The translations under genes were made by a program, and so were the position numbers. Positions 41,765 through 53,418 of a stretch of DNA of 64,000 nt are shown piece after piece. Source of the DNA: Medicago truncatula. Taxonomy: Eukaryota; Streptophyta; Magnoliopsida; Fabales; Fabaceae. Every line of letters begins with the position of its first letter. The first letter of the stretch is position 1. The notes beneath the pieces were generated by a model. That model was not told where the DNA came from and searched no databases. It saw nothing but the letters and a program-made list of their open reading frames with translations. The stretch is taken from NCBI RefSeq assembly GCF_003473485.1, contig NC_053045.1, positions 56,834,494 through 56,898,493 on the forward strand, written 5' to 3'.

Positions 41765-42024
41765 AGGGTTAATTAAATTTTTAGTCTCTATAAATATTCA
41801 TAGTTTTGTTTTTAGTCCCTAATAAATAAGATCACACTTTTTAGTCCCTATAAAAATTTCCATCAGCATTTTTAGTCCCTATAAAATTTTTCATCAGCAC
41901 TTTGTTATAAAGATCACACTTTTTTGGTCCCTAAAATGCTCAAGGACGAAAAAGTGTGATTTTATTTTGTAGGGACTAAAAACAAAACTGTGAATATTTA
42001 TAGGGACTAAAAATTTAATTAACC
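41765..42024. mobile_element. Mutator-like MITE (260 bp)
   Basis: Termini AGGGTTAATTAAATTTTTAG and CTAAAAATTTAATTAACC are inverted; internal CAAAACTGTGAATATTTATA pairs with its inverse. A 9 bp duplication TTTTATTAT (41756-41764, 42025-42033) supports it. 42058-42490 beyond it has another TTAGTCC-type repeat relic (AGGTCCCTACAAATA, AGAGACCAACGTTGGGGA) without clear ends. Confidence 0.8.
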
Positions 42025-42719
42025 TTTTATTATATGAATATTCACTTATAATATTTAGGGTTAATCATGTTTAAGGTCCCTACAAATAAGCGAGCTTTCA
42101 ACATTGATCCGTACTAAAATTTTATTAAATTTTTCTTCCCCAACGTTTTTTTCCGTTTGAAAGTTTGGTCCTTACCGTCCAATTGTGCTGACTAGGCTAA
42201 CGGATTGCTGACCAAGACATGCCACATGGACATTTCAAGTGACATAGCTGTCATGTGGTAAATGACATCATATGTTTTTGGTCCCTATAAAATTGAGATC
42301 TTTTAAGTTTAGTCCTTACTTAATTTTAATAGTGCTTTTAGTCCATATAAAAAAATTATGCACTCAATTTTAGTCCCTACTAAATCTAAATTTGTTTAAT
42401 TATGCTTAAACTTTTAAGATTTTGAACAATTTTTTGCATGGAAAATATTTAATAAAATTTTAGTAGAGACCAACGTTGGGGATGAAAATTTTTATAAGGA
42501 GGCACTAATGATTATTTCACAACCGATCCAAGTGAATTTATAAATAGGAATATATTGTTACTATTGAGTTTGTGTATCAAACTGTAACAAAAAAAAAAAA
42601 AAGTCAATATAGTCGTTATCAACAATATACGAAATTCTCATTATTTTCTTTCATCCCGTCTAAATTACTACAACTTTCAATCTTTGGCAATGAAAAGTCA
42701 ACCCCTTAAACCCTCAGTT

Positions 42720-43613
42720 AGTAGTTGTGTTACAAAAGCATAACCAACTTGTTAGAAAATTTGGCTGAAAGAAAAGCTTGACGTTACTCTTTCCTTAACA
42801 TGCAGCAGAATATAAACGTGCCCTCAAGGTTTCCATTCATCTTCATCAGAATCATCACACCTTATCTTCAAATCAACATCAATATAGTTCACACTAACTG
42901 CTCATTACCATGGATCACACTAATTGAACGGAGACACCGATAAGAGGTTGATCTGCTCTATATATCTTTTATTCCTTGGCTCTTGCAGAAGCTTTATGTT
43001 GTTTCTGATAGAAAAAGCTTATTGGGAATGACAAGTAAGCTATTGTAAACTATAAGAAGAGGTTAATGATGGGTGTGATTTAGGGCCATCCGGAATGGTT
43101 TGATCAGACGATTCTTTTATGATGCTTATTCGAGATGCGTCAATGGAAGCATATTTGATGGTTTGAAAATGGACATGGTAAGTTTTGCTATGGATCTCTT
43201 GGCTTCAAATTCACCTGATGAGCAGCTCATTGGCGCAAGAGTTCTAAGGCAGTTTTCGATCAGTGCACCGTTTTCTGAGAATACTCTTCAAAAGATTGGA
43301 ATTGACATATCAGTTGTAGAGAGACTTGTTGAGATGTTGAATTGGACATATCATAAGGAGGAAGAAATTAGGCTTTCATCTGCAGAGACTTTATCAAAAC
43401 TAGGTGGTATGAAGCAGAATTCTCTCCGGATAGCCGCAATACTGGGAGCTATGGAATTGATATTGTCTCTTCTGCAAACTAACAGGAGCTTAATTCCTGC
43501 AGCTGATGAAATTGGGGAAAAGAACCTTGAATTCGATCATAGTTATACTTTCTGGACATTTAACCACTTTGGACCTCTCATACTGAAAAATCTTGCGCAC
43601 AACCACGACAATT
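42720..43613 (+). pseudogene. Armadillo-repeat protein, pseudogene copy 2 (internally deleted and truncated)
   Basis: 42720-42920 repeats the promoter and leader of copy 1 (34360-34525), including the CATCTTCATCAGAATCATCA stretch and an ATGGATCA start at 42910. Homology then jumps about 650 bp to GAGACACCGATAAGAGG, deleting nearly all of the N-terminal region. It continues through RRFFYDAYSRCVNGS, the 76 bases missing from copy 1, and LQKIGIDISVVERLVEML, and stops near 43613 after LKNLAHNHDN. The 3' half is absent. A 188-codon frame remains at 43100-43666, but it lacks the original start and end. Confidence 0.82.
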
Positions 43614-43659
43614 TTAGTGCTTTTATGGTTTTCTATCAGAAATTAGGATTTTTTACAAA

Positions 43660-43805
43660 GGAATGAATTTTCGTTCCCCATAATTAAGAATTTCTTAAAC
43701 AATTCATAATAATTCATCCTTCATTTTAAACTCCAAAATTTTATGGTGAAGATTGATATGATGGTCTCACCATGCCTACAAAATTTGACTCGTGCATATA
43801 TGCTT
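43660..43805. repeat. Dispersed repeat at the ARM copy 2 breakpoint, partner at 48685-48835
   Basis: GAATTTTCGTTCCCCATAAT, AATTTCTTAAACAATTCAT and CTCCAAAATTTTATGGTGAA occur in the same order at both places. This copy begins at the point where ARM homology ends. Confidence 0.7.
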
Positions 43806-43829
43806 ATTCGGAATAATTGATTTTTGGTT

Positions 43830-44015
43830 CAGGGACTAAAGTGACTATTTTTTACTTTCACTTTAGTCTTTGTGACACACTTAACAGAATTATTTAACGT
43901 CAGGGACTAAAGTGATAACAGAAGTGCAGAGTTGGGGACTTCTTTGTATTTAATTATGAGTCAGGGATCTACGTGACAATGAGGTGCAGAGACATGGACT
44001 AAAGTGACCATTTGC
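43830..44015. repeat. MITE-like repeat (GGGACTAAAGTGAC type)
   Basis: Several copies of GGGACTAAAGTGA and its inverse TCACTTTAGTC within 190 bp. Ends not defined. Confidence 0.4.
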
Positions 44016-44036
44016 TCTACTTATTAACCATCCGCA

Positions 44037-44155
44037 AGGGTAACTCAATTGATATGGACGCTGCAGTATACTGGAATCATAGTTCAAACTTTAAATTTCT
44101 TATTTATTCACCTTAAGAGCTGAACTTATATCTACTAAATTATTTGAAAAAAATA
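44037..44155 (+). repeat. SINE family 2, diverged copy
   Basis: Box-A-like TAACTCAATTGATATGG and box-B-like CATAGTTCAAAC, then CTTATTTATTCACC...CTACTAAATTATTTG before an A run, parallel to the tail at 48130-48190. Confidence 0.45.
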
Positions 44156-44286
44156 CTATTTTATATCGACACAAATGCAGATTTACACAAAGTGAAAATA
44201 CTTTTTTTTTTTTTAGAGAACACAAAGTGAAAATACTATTAAGCAAGTCTTTTTTTTTCTTTGCATTGAACTTATAAGTAATGAGT

Positions 44287-44365
44287 TACTCCCTCCGTCT
44301 CATAATAACTGAGTCATTTGCAAAAAAAAATGTCTCAAAATAACTGAGTCATTTCACTTTTCAAA
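44287..44365. repeat. Stowaway-like MITE end
   Basis: CTCCCTCCGTCTCATAATAA after a TA, the terminal signature of Stowaway elements. The opposite end is not found. The rest of 44365-45650 is AT-rich DNA with nothing I recognise. Confidence 0.4.
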
Positions 44366-45656
44366 ACAATATTAATTACTTTTTTCCCTTTATAACTCTA
44401 ATTAATATTACTTTTATCATTTTTAATTCAATATATTCCACTTTACATTTATGATAGTGGAGAATGCACCAATACAGACAAAGTTATTATGCATAAGTCA
44501 TTTTCTTATACGGGCAATATGCAAGATTTATAATAAAACTTTAAGAAACTTGTTTGCATTAGTGATGATAAATTTAAGAGCACCAATCCGCATTTTCCAT
44601 CACCAAAATATCAATTATAAAACGGACAAATTTCACTACTCCATATACGTTGTATGCTTATCGACTTAAATCACTCAAACGGACAAATATATATATGTTT
44701 TTATTGATTATGTTTCCATCTTTAATAGCATCCTAGATTTCCTTTTAGCCTTGTTAAAATAAAAAAAAAACACACATCAGACACATTGCCAAACCTTTTT
44801 CTCAATTTCCTCCTAATAACGATGGATAAGTCAAGTTACTTTGCACGTAGAAGATATAAGGAGCGGACTGATAACAAGGTTTAGGGTATAGGGTTATAAA
44901 ATACTCCCAGCATAATACTAACAAGTATAAACAATACTAAGATTTTCCATTTCAAAAAGAAAAATACTCAAATCTTTTGTTAAGTGAACAATTTGCTTCA
45001 TTTGCATGCGATATATTAAAATAATAAATTATAAAATATTTTTAAACAGACTCAATATTTGCTTAAGGTGCCACTAAACTTGGCTTAGGGTTTAACAAGG
45101 TTCATATATTCAGTACTGAGATTCTATTTTGTCAAATTTTTAAAGTCTATCCTAGTCCAGAATATAACAGATATATAGTAAGATTTGCAATCACAAACAA
45201 CTGCCAATGAAAACTATCATGTAACATAAAAACATATAGGTTGAACCAAAATATGGTCCCTCTTTCTGTGAGCTTTTGTTTGTCCCTCTCGAACATATCT
45301 GATATAATATAGAATGACACTGATTGGATTGTTACAAAAATTTATTAGCAATCAAATTTTTAACTTATCTTATATTGATTTTAACTCAATTAAAATTTAC
45401 CTGAGTATGAAAGGAACCAATAGTTTTTATAGGACAAATTTATCAAACAAACCACCCAGTCAAACATACACAAAAACAAAAAAGAGACAAACAGTTTGCA
45501 AGATTGATATTATTAATCGGATTTTAACTTGTCATATATTTGATACAAATTTTGGTATGTGCAATTGACAAGCAAATTTGTATTACATGGTAAAATTCTA
45601 AAAGCCACTTGCATAAACCTCTAGGGTGAAATCTCTACATCAAAGAAGAAAACTGA

Positions 45657-46845
45657 TCAATCATTTATTCCTCCAAGACGAAGAAGACTTTCCTTGTAAA
45701 TGACTATCTGACAACAATGCAGTTCCCCTTTAACACCAAGCTCCTCAATTATTTGGGTATTCAAATTAAACCAGACTAGTTCATCATTTTTTCTTCTAAA
45801 GAATAAATCACCATTACTTCCCTCTCCAATAGGATGTTCAATGCTAGGTAAGGGTCCAAAAATGAAGAGTTTAGTCCAAGATTCCTTCACACCGAGTTCA
45901 CCTAAAATTGATATGCAAAAGGTAGTTGTCTCTACATAATTTGAGATCAAACCAATAGATTGATTAATCAAAATATGAATCAGATATCATCATATCAGAA
46001 GGCATCGGTGTAGTACAGAACACCTCTTCGTGTAAGTCAAATGACACCAACAATGGCTCATTTATATCATTACAATACCAATGACAAACCCCATTCATAT
46101 ACACGAAGGCACCTACATTAGTCCCATAACATTGAGGCATATCCAGATCAATTTTCCTCCAAGAGTTACTTCTTAGACTGTATATCTCCCACACGTCACA
46201 ATATGTCTGATTGACTATCTCAACTTCCCTATAATCTTCAATATTAGGTGCATCTACACTATAAGACGCATATCGAATCACCTTGTAGTCATCCTTAATA
46301 TGGTCATGACCAAATCCATGAAGATAAACATATTTTAACTCATAAAGTATTGGAGACTCAATAGGGCTATGAGGAAGGACCTTCAATTTGTCGGTAGTTG
46401 GGTTCCATAATACAATAATAGGTGTACACCCTTGGTAGAGACAAACAATGCCGTTCATAACCGGACCCAAAATAAAAACAGATTGACCATTATCTTGAAA
46501 TGGAGGTGGCCAATCTAATTTGACCTTATTCTCAAACGTCTCACCAGAAAGCAAGTATAACATACGGTGATTTGGAAAATATGGCAAAGTCTGTTGTAGG
46601 AGGAGACATGAACCATCCTCCTCATAAGAAGAATGATTATTAGATATGAAATAGTTGCGGTACATGTTCATGAAATTAGAGTTTTGAAATAAGTGTGACC
46701 ATGATTTCCGTACACAACTAAACCGTTTCAAAGATTTAAGAGGCAATTTGGAGACAATAAAAAATTCAAGATCATCAGGAATATGATTGCTAACCTTTTC
46801 AGTCGTAACATGATCTATGGATTTCTCCATCTTCTCAAATGGCAA
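45657..46845 (-). pseudogene. F-box/FBA protein with a late frameshift
   Basis: The reverse-strand frame from Met 46845 (or 46830) runs 293 codons. It has an F-box IPDDLEFFIVSKLPLKSLKRF...VRKSWSHLF near residues 22-52, then FBA-type motifs GIVCLYQGC, VLWNPTTDKLKVLP, LHGFGHDHIKDDYKVIRY, IYSLRSNSWRKID and NGVCHWYC. It ends SDSYFD-stop at 45964. The expected remainder follows at once in another frame (SIGLISNYVETTTFCISILG, ESWTKLFIFGPLP, ELVWFNLNTQIIEELGVKG) to 45657. One small indel near 45965-45971 separates them. An SCF substrate adaptor of the large legume FBA family, now lacking its last 100 residues. A truncated protein could still be made, or the indel could be a sequencing fault. Confidence 0.82.
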
Positions 46846-47282
46846 GTGCCGGAGATGAATTTGCCTACAAAACTCGCAACGGCAATATGATCAAGGAGAC
46901 TTTGGATTGCAATGTGATATGATTGGTTTGTCTCAAATAACTTCTCATTTGCATTTTATACTACTATCTCAAATTAATTATCAATTAATTTATTTATTTT
47001 CTTTTAACAGATTATTATTATAATTAATATTTAATATGACAAGATAGTATCTTGCCTTTCTTTATTATAATGTCATAATTTTTTTGAGAGGAATTATAAT
47101 GTCATATTATCATATATTGATTCTAACTTAATTAGTAAGTAATCTTTATTGGAGTCATCCATTTTTATTTTTTTTTTTAAGGATGGAGTCATCCATTTGA
47201 AAGGTACTGTAATCATGATCAAATAAAATAGATGTTCCATAGTAGATTCCATAATTAGTCCCATAATAGATCTAAGAAAAAT

Positions 47283-47465
47283 GTTAACCGGTGCCTACTA
47301 GTGCCTTGGACACTGGTTAAGAAATTATAAAAGGAAATATTGTATTGGAAATTGTGCATTTCACTTTTTGAAAATTAAAAAAATGTTGTTTTTAATGCAA
47401 AATTTGATTTTTCTTTCTACTTTTAGTTCCTTAACCAGTGCCCGCCCCCGGGGCACTGGTTAACA
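47283..47465. repeat. MITE with inverted GTTAACC(A/G)GTGCC ends
   Basis: The left GTTAACCGGTGCC...GACACTGGTTAAG is inverted at the right CTTAACCAGTGCCC...GGCACTGGTTAAC. Each end itself holds a short hairpin. No coding. Confidence 0.6.
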
Positions 47466-47559
47466 AGACCCTAGATCTAATTATCTTTTAAGTTGTTGGG
47501 ATACCTTAGGCATCTAACAAGAATCAAAGATCCTAACTCTGAGGTGTTAGTAAAATAAA

Positions 47560-47741
47560 GAAAAATGATATTTGTACAACCAATTTTTAACAATTTTTTG
47601 ACAATTTTCTCTCTCATACTCACATTACATTCTTATTATCTCTCTACCTTTTTCTCTCTCTATTGATTTTGACCAATCAAAATAGAGAAAAACAAAGTTG
47701 TCATGGAAGTTGTTTAGAAAAGCTGTACAAATATCACTACT
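47560..47741. repeat. MITE, ATGATATTTGTACA family, copy 2
   Basis: Ends AATGATATTTGTACAACC and GCTGTACAAATATCACT are inverted. The interior matches 26231-26412 (TTTGACAATTTTCTCTCTCA, TGTCATGGAAGTTGT). Confidence 0.7.
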
Positions 47742-48029
47742 CTAAAATAAAATAAATTTTTTGACCAAAAGAATAAAATAAAATAAAAATTTGATTGTAA
47801 CATGGACTCCCAATTTTCTAACATCAGGAATGGATTCTCTCAAAAAGAAAATTCTCATGTATTTTTTATGTTTTATGATTCTCTTCAAAAAAAAAAATCA
47901 AACTCACTTTTCTTTTTAAAATTCTTTTTCACTCTTCTTTGCAATCGATGGTGAAGATTTCAACCGACCAAGATATCATATGAGAGGATCCATTCTTCTA
48001 ACATCAAGTATTTCACGGGTATTCTATAT

Positions 48030-48190
48030 ATATATATATTTTATTTATTTTTTATCCCCATGAGCTTAGCTCAGTTGGTAGGGATATAATATATTATATG
48101 CAGGGACTAGGTTCGAACCCTGGACACTCCACTTCTCCACAATTTAATTGTGTGAGTTCTAGCCACTAGGCTACTTGACCAAAAAAAAAA
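48030..48190 (+). repeat. tRNA-derived SINE, family 2
   Basis: Clear RNA polymerase III boxes: box A TAGCTCAGTTGG (48068-48079) and box B GGTTCGAACCC (48110-48120), then a non-tRNA tail (TTAATTGTGTGAGTTCTAGC, CTACTTGACC) and poly(A) at 48180-48190. ATTCTATAT at 48021-48029 and 48191-48199 may be the target duplication. The tRNA fold is broken after the D-arm, so this is not a tRNA gene. Confidence 0.8.
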
Positions 48191-48684
48191 ATTCTATATC
48201 TTTTTAACGGAATTCTCGTTAATTTCTTGTTCAATGCATTTATTTTATTTTTTATTTTCTAATATCATTCAATGCATTCATTTTTACACAAATAATTAGA
48301 CTTTCTATATACATGGTTAGTATACCAAAATTGTGAATGGAAATATTAAAAATATCACTATCGCAATTAATTTTATCATTAAGAAACGTATCAAACAATT
48401 ATAGTAGACATATTACAATATATATATTATATTTTTAATTAAAAAAATATTCAAACATATCCACACAAAAATTTCAGACAACAATTGACCGCGAAATTCT
48501 ATAAAATAAAAAAAGGTAAACTGTTTCGATTGACATGTAATATACATAAAGTCAGAAAAATGATCCTATAAAAATAAAAACAAATATAATTTAATTATTT
48601 TATTTTATTTAGCAGGCTTATTTATGACGTTAAAATATGATTTTTCATAAGAAATTAAAAAATTTCACTAAGGAATGATTAATT

Positions 48685-48835
48685 GTGAATTTTCGTTCCC
48701 CATAATTAAAAATTTCTTAAACAATTCATTCTAATTCATACTTCATTTTAAAACTCCAAAATTTTATGGTGAAAGTTTATATAATGTTCTAACCATGCTT
48801 ACAAAATTTGATTTGAGTGTATATGCTTACTAGAA
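48685..48835. repeat. Dispersed repeat, second copy (see 43660-43805)
   Basis: Shares the TTTTCGTTCCCCATAATTAA block and downstream order with 43660-43805. 48200-48685 before it is AT-rich without recognisable features. Confidence 0.65.
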
Positions 48836-49029
48836 ACAAAATTGCAATTTTGCATATTTTGTTTGAAAAATTAAAATAAATCAAGACATCTTAGAAAGTA
48901 TATGAAACTTTTCATATCATTTTCATGTATTTTATAGATGTCTCTGCAAACAATCTTCACAAAATTTTATTTATAGGTCAAGATTTCCGTTGTTTTATTT
49001 TTTGAGTTTTTGACGCATTAAAGTGTTAG

Positions 49030-51100
49030 ATGAAATGCTTGAATGAGGTTTTCATTGATTTGTTTCATTTTTTATGTTGTGTAAATATGGTTGACAGACA
49101 CAGGCTAGGCAAGGAGAACATGACTGATAGCTTACGCATAGAGAGACAGGCGGCAAACCCTATGCCTAAATGGGGACAAGGGTGTATGAATGATGGGGAG
49201 GGAACCTCACAGACAGGTGTGTCTCAGGTTATTGACCTTCTCAAGACCAGTACTACGTAACAGATGAGCAGTACTAGAATCCTAAGGAGGAGCACTACCC
49301 TGACCCTACTCAAGAGTAGTACTAACAGATTAAGCATAATCATGAGGAGCCTGAGTAGCATGACGCACCGACACCTAATGTTTTTCTTGGGGGCCTTTTT
49401 TTTATCTAACTTTATTGTTGTCATTCATTAATCATGTTGCTTACAAGATTTGGAATGACATTGATACAACTATAATTATATTATTTTATCGTTCAAATGT
49501 TTATCCTGGTTAATAGAATTTTAACGTTTTTATTGTATTTTAGAGTCACAAGCTCGTGTATGTGAGGCCATCATACTAGGGCTGGACAGAATCAGCCAAA
49601 CCGGCCTAATCTGGCCGAACCGTATGGTAGCGGTTCAGTTCAATCGGTTCAAACGGGTCTAGTGGCTTGAGATAGTTGGGTTTGGTTGGATAGTGTTGGT
49701 CAATTTCGGTTGGGCAAATCCAACCCAACGAAAACCACACCCGACCGTATTATACTACTTACATGCTTCTACTATGCTTCTGGATAAGGCCCATAATTAA
49801 CCCAACTATCCAAACCCATATTTCACTTAAACATGTGACAAAACACACCACATAAACCCTAGCCGCCAGTCCAAACTCTTTCATCCTATCTCACTGCTTC
49901 AACTTTTCCTCTTCAGACTCAACAACATGAGTTCCAAAATCTTCAACTTCATCCCTTACCTTGTTTTGCATTAGAATCTACACCTAAACTAATCACACAT
50001 GTCTTTCATCCTTCTTTTGCATAAGAATCTACACCTTAATAGTTCTTAATCAATAGATCTCAAGATCTTCATCTTCACCATTCTTTTGTTTTGCATCTGA
50101 AAGTCCAGGATTGAATTTGAAATCCAGTAAAATGAAAACATAAGCATGTATATGAATGATTTTCCAATTTGACATACAAATTGGAAAATAGCAGTATGAA
50201 ATTCACGTGTTGTATTTGAAAGACTACATAAATCAACAATTTTTATTTTTATTTTGCCAAATCGTGAATCTTTTTAAGCAGTTTTTTTTCTTCCCATCAA
50301 ACCGTGATAAACCAACCGCGTATCCGACAAACCTCTTCAACCGATAACCGACAAAATCGACGAATCAGATGGGCGAAAATGGGTGGGATGTTCCCAACCG
50401 TGGTTTGCGGCGGATTGAGGTTTTTTAACTGAAAATCGACCACACCCGACCGTTGTCCAGCCCTACATCATACATGTGAAGAAGATTGCTACACTTACAC
50501 ACCAAACAACGTATTTTGACTAGTTTTGGAATCCAGTTATTGCATCTATTTCTTTATAAAGGGTTTTCTACTTTGAGTGTTGCCATGCTTATTGCTTTGT
50601 GATAGAGGTGGCACGAGGAGACTACCAACTTTTATCTGATTGTTGGGGAGATGACCATCACACTGGATGTTGTGTTATGTCAACACATCCCCATCAAAGG
50701 AAAGTTGATGGATCACGAGAAAAAGATCTCTGAAGAGATGGGTGTCCAACTAATGATTGAGTTGCTTGGTGTTACCAAGGCTCGTGCAATTGATGATTGT
50801 CATCACCATTTTGGTGCTTTTATAAATATTCCCTTTCTGAAGCAATGATATGGGGAGTACCTCGATATGGCAACTCAATGATATGCGAGATGGCTTTCTT
50901 TTACTTTCTGGTCGGATGTACCATATTCACCGATAACAGCAACAAGCACATTAACATGATTTGGCTTAATGTGATTCGAGATCTAGGCAAGATACACGCG
51001 TGGTCAGGGGGTGGGATGACACTAGCTTATTTGTACCATTATTTGTGTAAGGCTACTGATTTTGCAAAGACCTTCATCGGCGGATACATGACCGATGACT
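49030..51100 (+). pseudogene. Plant mobile domain (PMD) protein relic, split by a hAT element
   Basis: Pieces of a transposon-related PMD protein (the family containing MAIN/MAIL1 and PP7 long-form homologues). 49078-49260 has LRIERQAANPMPKWGQGC; 50610-50840 has FYLIVGEMTITLDVVLCQHI, then PIKGKLMDH and GVTKARA; 50797-51100, in another frame, has FLVGCTIFTDNSNKHINM, LAYLYHYLCKA and GGYMTDD. Two frames and an internal stop (near 50848) show decay. A hAT element occupies 49577-50465. In plants the family includes nuclear silencing-linked proteins and transposon-borne genes. This one was probably transposon-borne, though that is inference. Confidence 0.65.
49577..50465. mobile_element. hAT-type non-autonomous transposon (889 bp) in the PMD relic
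   Basis: Ends TAGGGCTGGACAG and GTCCAGCCCTA are inverted, with an 8 bp duplication CATCATAC at 49569-49576 and 50466-50473. Subterminal CCGACC/GGTCGG-type motifs. It shares the outer TAGGGCTG with the element at 35340-36263, but the interiors differ. No transposase seen. Confidence 0.88.
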
Positions 51101-51781
51101 AAATTTGGCAAGTGCACCAAACCTTTTTCAAGTAATATAGTGGTAAGTAAAATCGTCTCCACAACTATTGTCGTTTCAACTAGGCAACTAGCGATACAAG
51201 GTAAAATGTCATCTATCCTATAGGGATTCATATGAGATCGGAAGGTTATTAAGGCGGGGACTTACTCTCTCATAGATAATTGAAACATAAACCAAGCTGG
51301 TATTCCTAAATAGTCATCTAAAGGAGGCACCTAAGCCTATGAATCTTAGAAGTTAAGCACATACCCTAACTTCTCCTTGGTAGAATAAAAACATAATTGA
51401 ATAAAAGACTTGAATTAAATTGATCAAACAAACAAATAGAGGTTCTCTTAGAACTCAAACCAATTAGGGTTTAGTTAATAGTTACTTATGATAACTAAAA
51501 ATAAATTACAAAAGAAATAAAACATACTCTAAGAACAAAGGTTCAAGAGAGACTCCTCTGTTGATGCTCCTAACGCTTGCATTCCTCTTGAACCACCAAG
51601 TTTTAAATAAGAATTCGTGAATGAGAACTATTGTATTTATTGGCAAGTTTCCATGTGGGTTTAGGCTGAAAAATTGAGCTTTTCCCCAAATCCGTAGAGA
51701 AATATCCGTTTATTTTATCCTTGGATATCCATTAAGGTATTCGCTTGTGCTCGTGGCGGATTTTTTATGTCCTCCCTAGTT
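51101..51781. repeat. Candidate inserted repeat after the PMD relic
   Basis: GATGACT occurs at 51094-51100 and 51782-51788, bracketing a segment (AATTTGGCAAGTGCACCAAA...GGCGGATTTTTTATG) with a GGCAAGTGCACC-type start seen in other plant repeats. Coding homology to PMD ends exactly at its left edge. Superfamily unknown. 51790-52977 beyond is AT-rich intergenic DNA with a Stowaway-like CCCTCCGTC at about 51990 and nothing else. Confidence 0.35.
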
Positions 51782-52977
51782 GATGACTGATTGCTGATAA
51801 ACTAATTGAAGTGTTTAAATAATAATAAAATATAAGGGGTAAAATTGACATTTAAATAAAATAAAAAAAGTAAAAGTGGAAGAAAAAAATTATATGTCAT
51901 AAGCTCAAACACTATTTAAATGTCAATTTTTTATCTACTCCAATATATTTTATTCCATAAGCCTTTTTAAAGGTGTTTTCAGCATACCCTCCGTCTTAAT
52001 AAGGAGCTTATGAATTTATGTAATCTCCTTCAATTCTCTCTGGATTGATTTTTTATTATTATTTTTAAACAATTTTTATTATTTTTTTGTTACGTAACAA
52101 AATGAAACTGAATATTAATATTTTTTCCTAAATGAATATTTTTTTGTTACGTAACTATATACTTATCTAATATTAATTTTGTCTTATATGAATATTGATA
52201 TTTTTTTTAAGGACGAATATTAATTATACTATATATATAATTATAATTAATACATTATAATATTGTTTTTTACATCTTGATTAATTTTATTAAAAAAAAG
52301 GTTCGATTCTTTGATTTTTTTTGTTAATTTTATCAAAAAAAATCTTGATATTGTGGTTCGATTCTTTGATTTTTTTTTTTTAAATTAAAAATATTTCAAA
52401 TTTCGATAATTGCTTATGTAATGTCACATCCAAACACTTCAATTTATGTAAGTATTTTTTAGTGTACATATCCAAACATAAATAGTTTATCAAATATAAG
52501 AGTTTATGATGTAAGCTCTAATGTTATAAGCCCTAATGCTATAAGCTCTATATATATATAAGTTGTTTATCCAAACGGATCCAAAATAGAATATCCTATA
52601 AATTATTAAAATAAATTGAGCAAGTCTTTTTTTTTTTTGTCATTGAACTTATTAATTATAAGCTAGTCTTCCCAAACAAATTCAAGTGCAGTACGCTTGA
52701 TTGCGGGAACATTGGATATTAGTTCAAATTCATCGATTTATTGATTTTGATCTAATTTTTGCAAAAAGCTTTCACTCAAGTCTCAAATAATACACTCCAT
52801 TCTCATCAGATATTTTCTAAAAAAAAGAAACATTGGCATACAAACGATATTTTCATTATGGTAGGCAATATGCAAGATTTAAAATAAAACTTTTAAGACA
52901 TAAAAGTACACACTTCTTATTTGAAATTATTCCATAGATGTCATTACAATGAAGACTAGCTATAGTAATTAGCATCA

Positions 52978-53418
52978 TCATAATGGAAATAAGAGTTGCT
53001 GATTCCTATTATTAATGTGACAATTTATACTCCTAATATAATGGGGACAATCCATGGAAGTGGTTCCATTGGCATGGAAACACAACCTTATTTCTTTCAA
53101 GTATGGCAGTGAGTTCCTCGTGGCAGGAGTGCACATAAGCCCCGGCTCCTTGTTGTCATTATGACTTTTAATAGCTGCAACAACTCTGCTTATGTCATGA
53201 GAAGCTGTTTTATGTGGCACAATTCTAGATTTTTTCAGAACATCTACAAGATCATTCTTCACCTTGATATGTAGAGCTAGCTGAAAATAGCCTGCTTGTG
53301 TAAATGAGTTGAGGGAGCATGTGCCATGTTTTTCCCATTCTTTTTCCCAATTTTTTTTATCATTTCCATATTTAATGTCTGGCCATTCCCTCTGGAGATG
53401 AGGTACCAATTGACTATA
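52978..53418 (-). pseudogene. RNase T2 family, C-terminal exon only
   Basis: From an AG acceptor (53419-53420) the reverse strand encodes YSQLVPHLQREWPDIKYG, then EKEWEKHGTC, the second conserved active-site region with the catalytic His. Cysteines in LMCTP, RLCFH and MDCP follow, and a stop at 52978. T2 ribonucleases cleave RNA through a 2',3'-cyclic intermediate and are secreted or vacuolar; plant S-like RNases are about 230 residues. The first active-site region (of the HGLWP type) and signal peptide should lie upstream, but I find neither within 53440-53777. The copy is therefore likely 5'-truncated, or its first exon lies beyond the neighbouring gene, which is less likely. Confidence 0.7.

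Noticed and set aside
43100-43666. A functional 188-residue ARM protein
   Set aside because: It lacks the family's N-terminal region and the C-terminal repeats, and runs into unrelated repeat DNA at its end.
48058-48135. tRNA gene
   Set aside because: Box A and box B are good, but the anticodon arm region does not fold and a SINE-type tail with poly(A) follows. Called a SINE.
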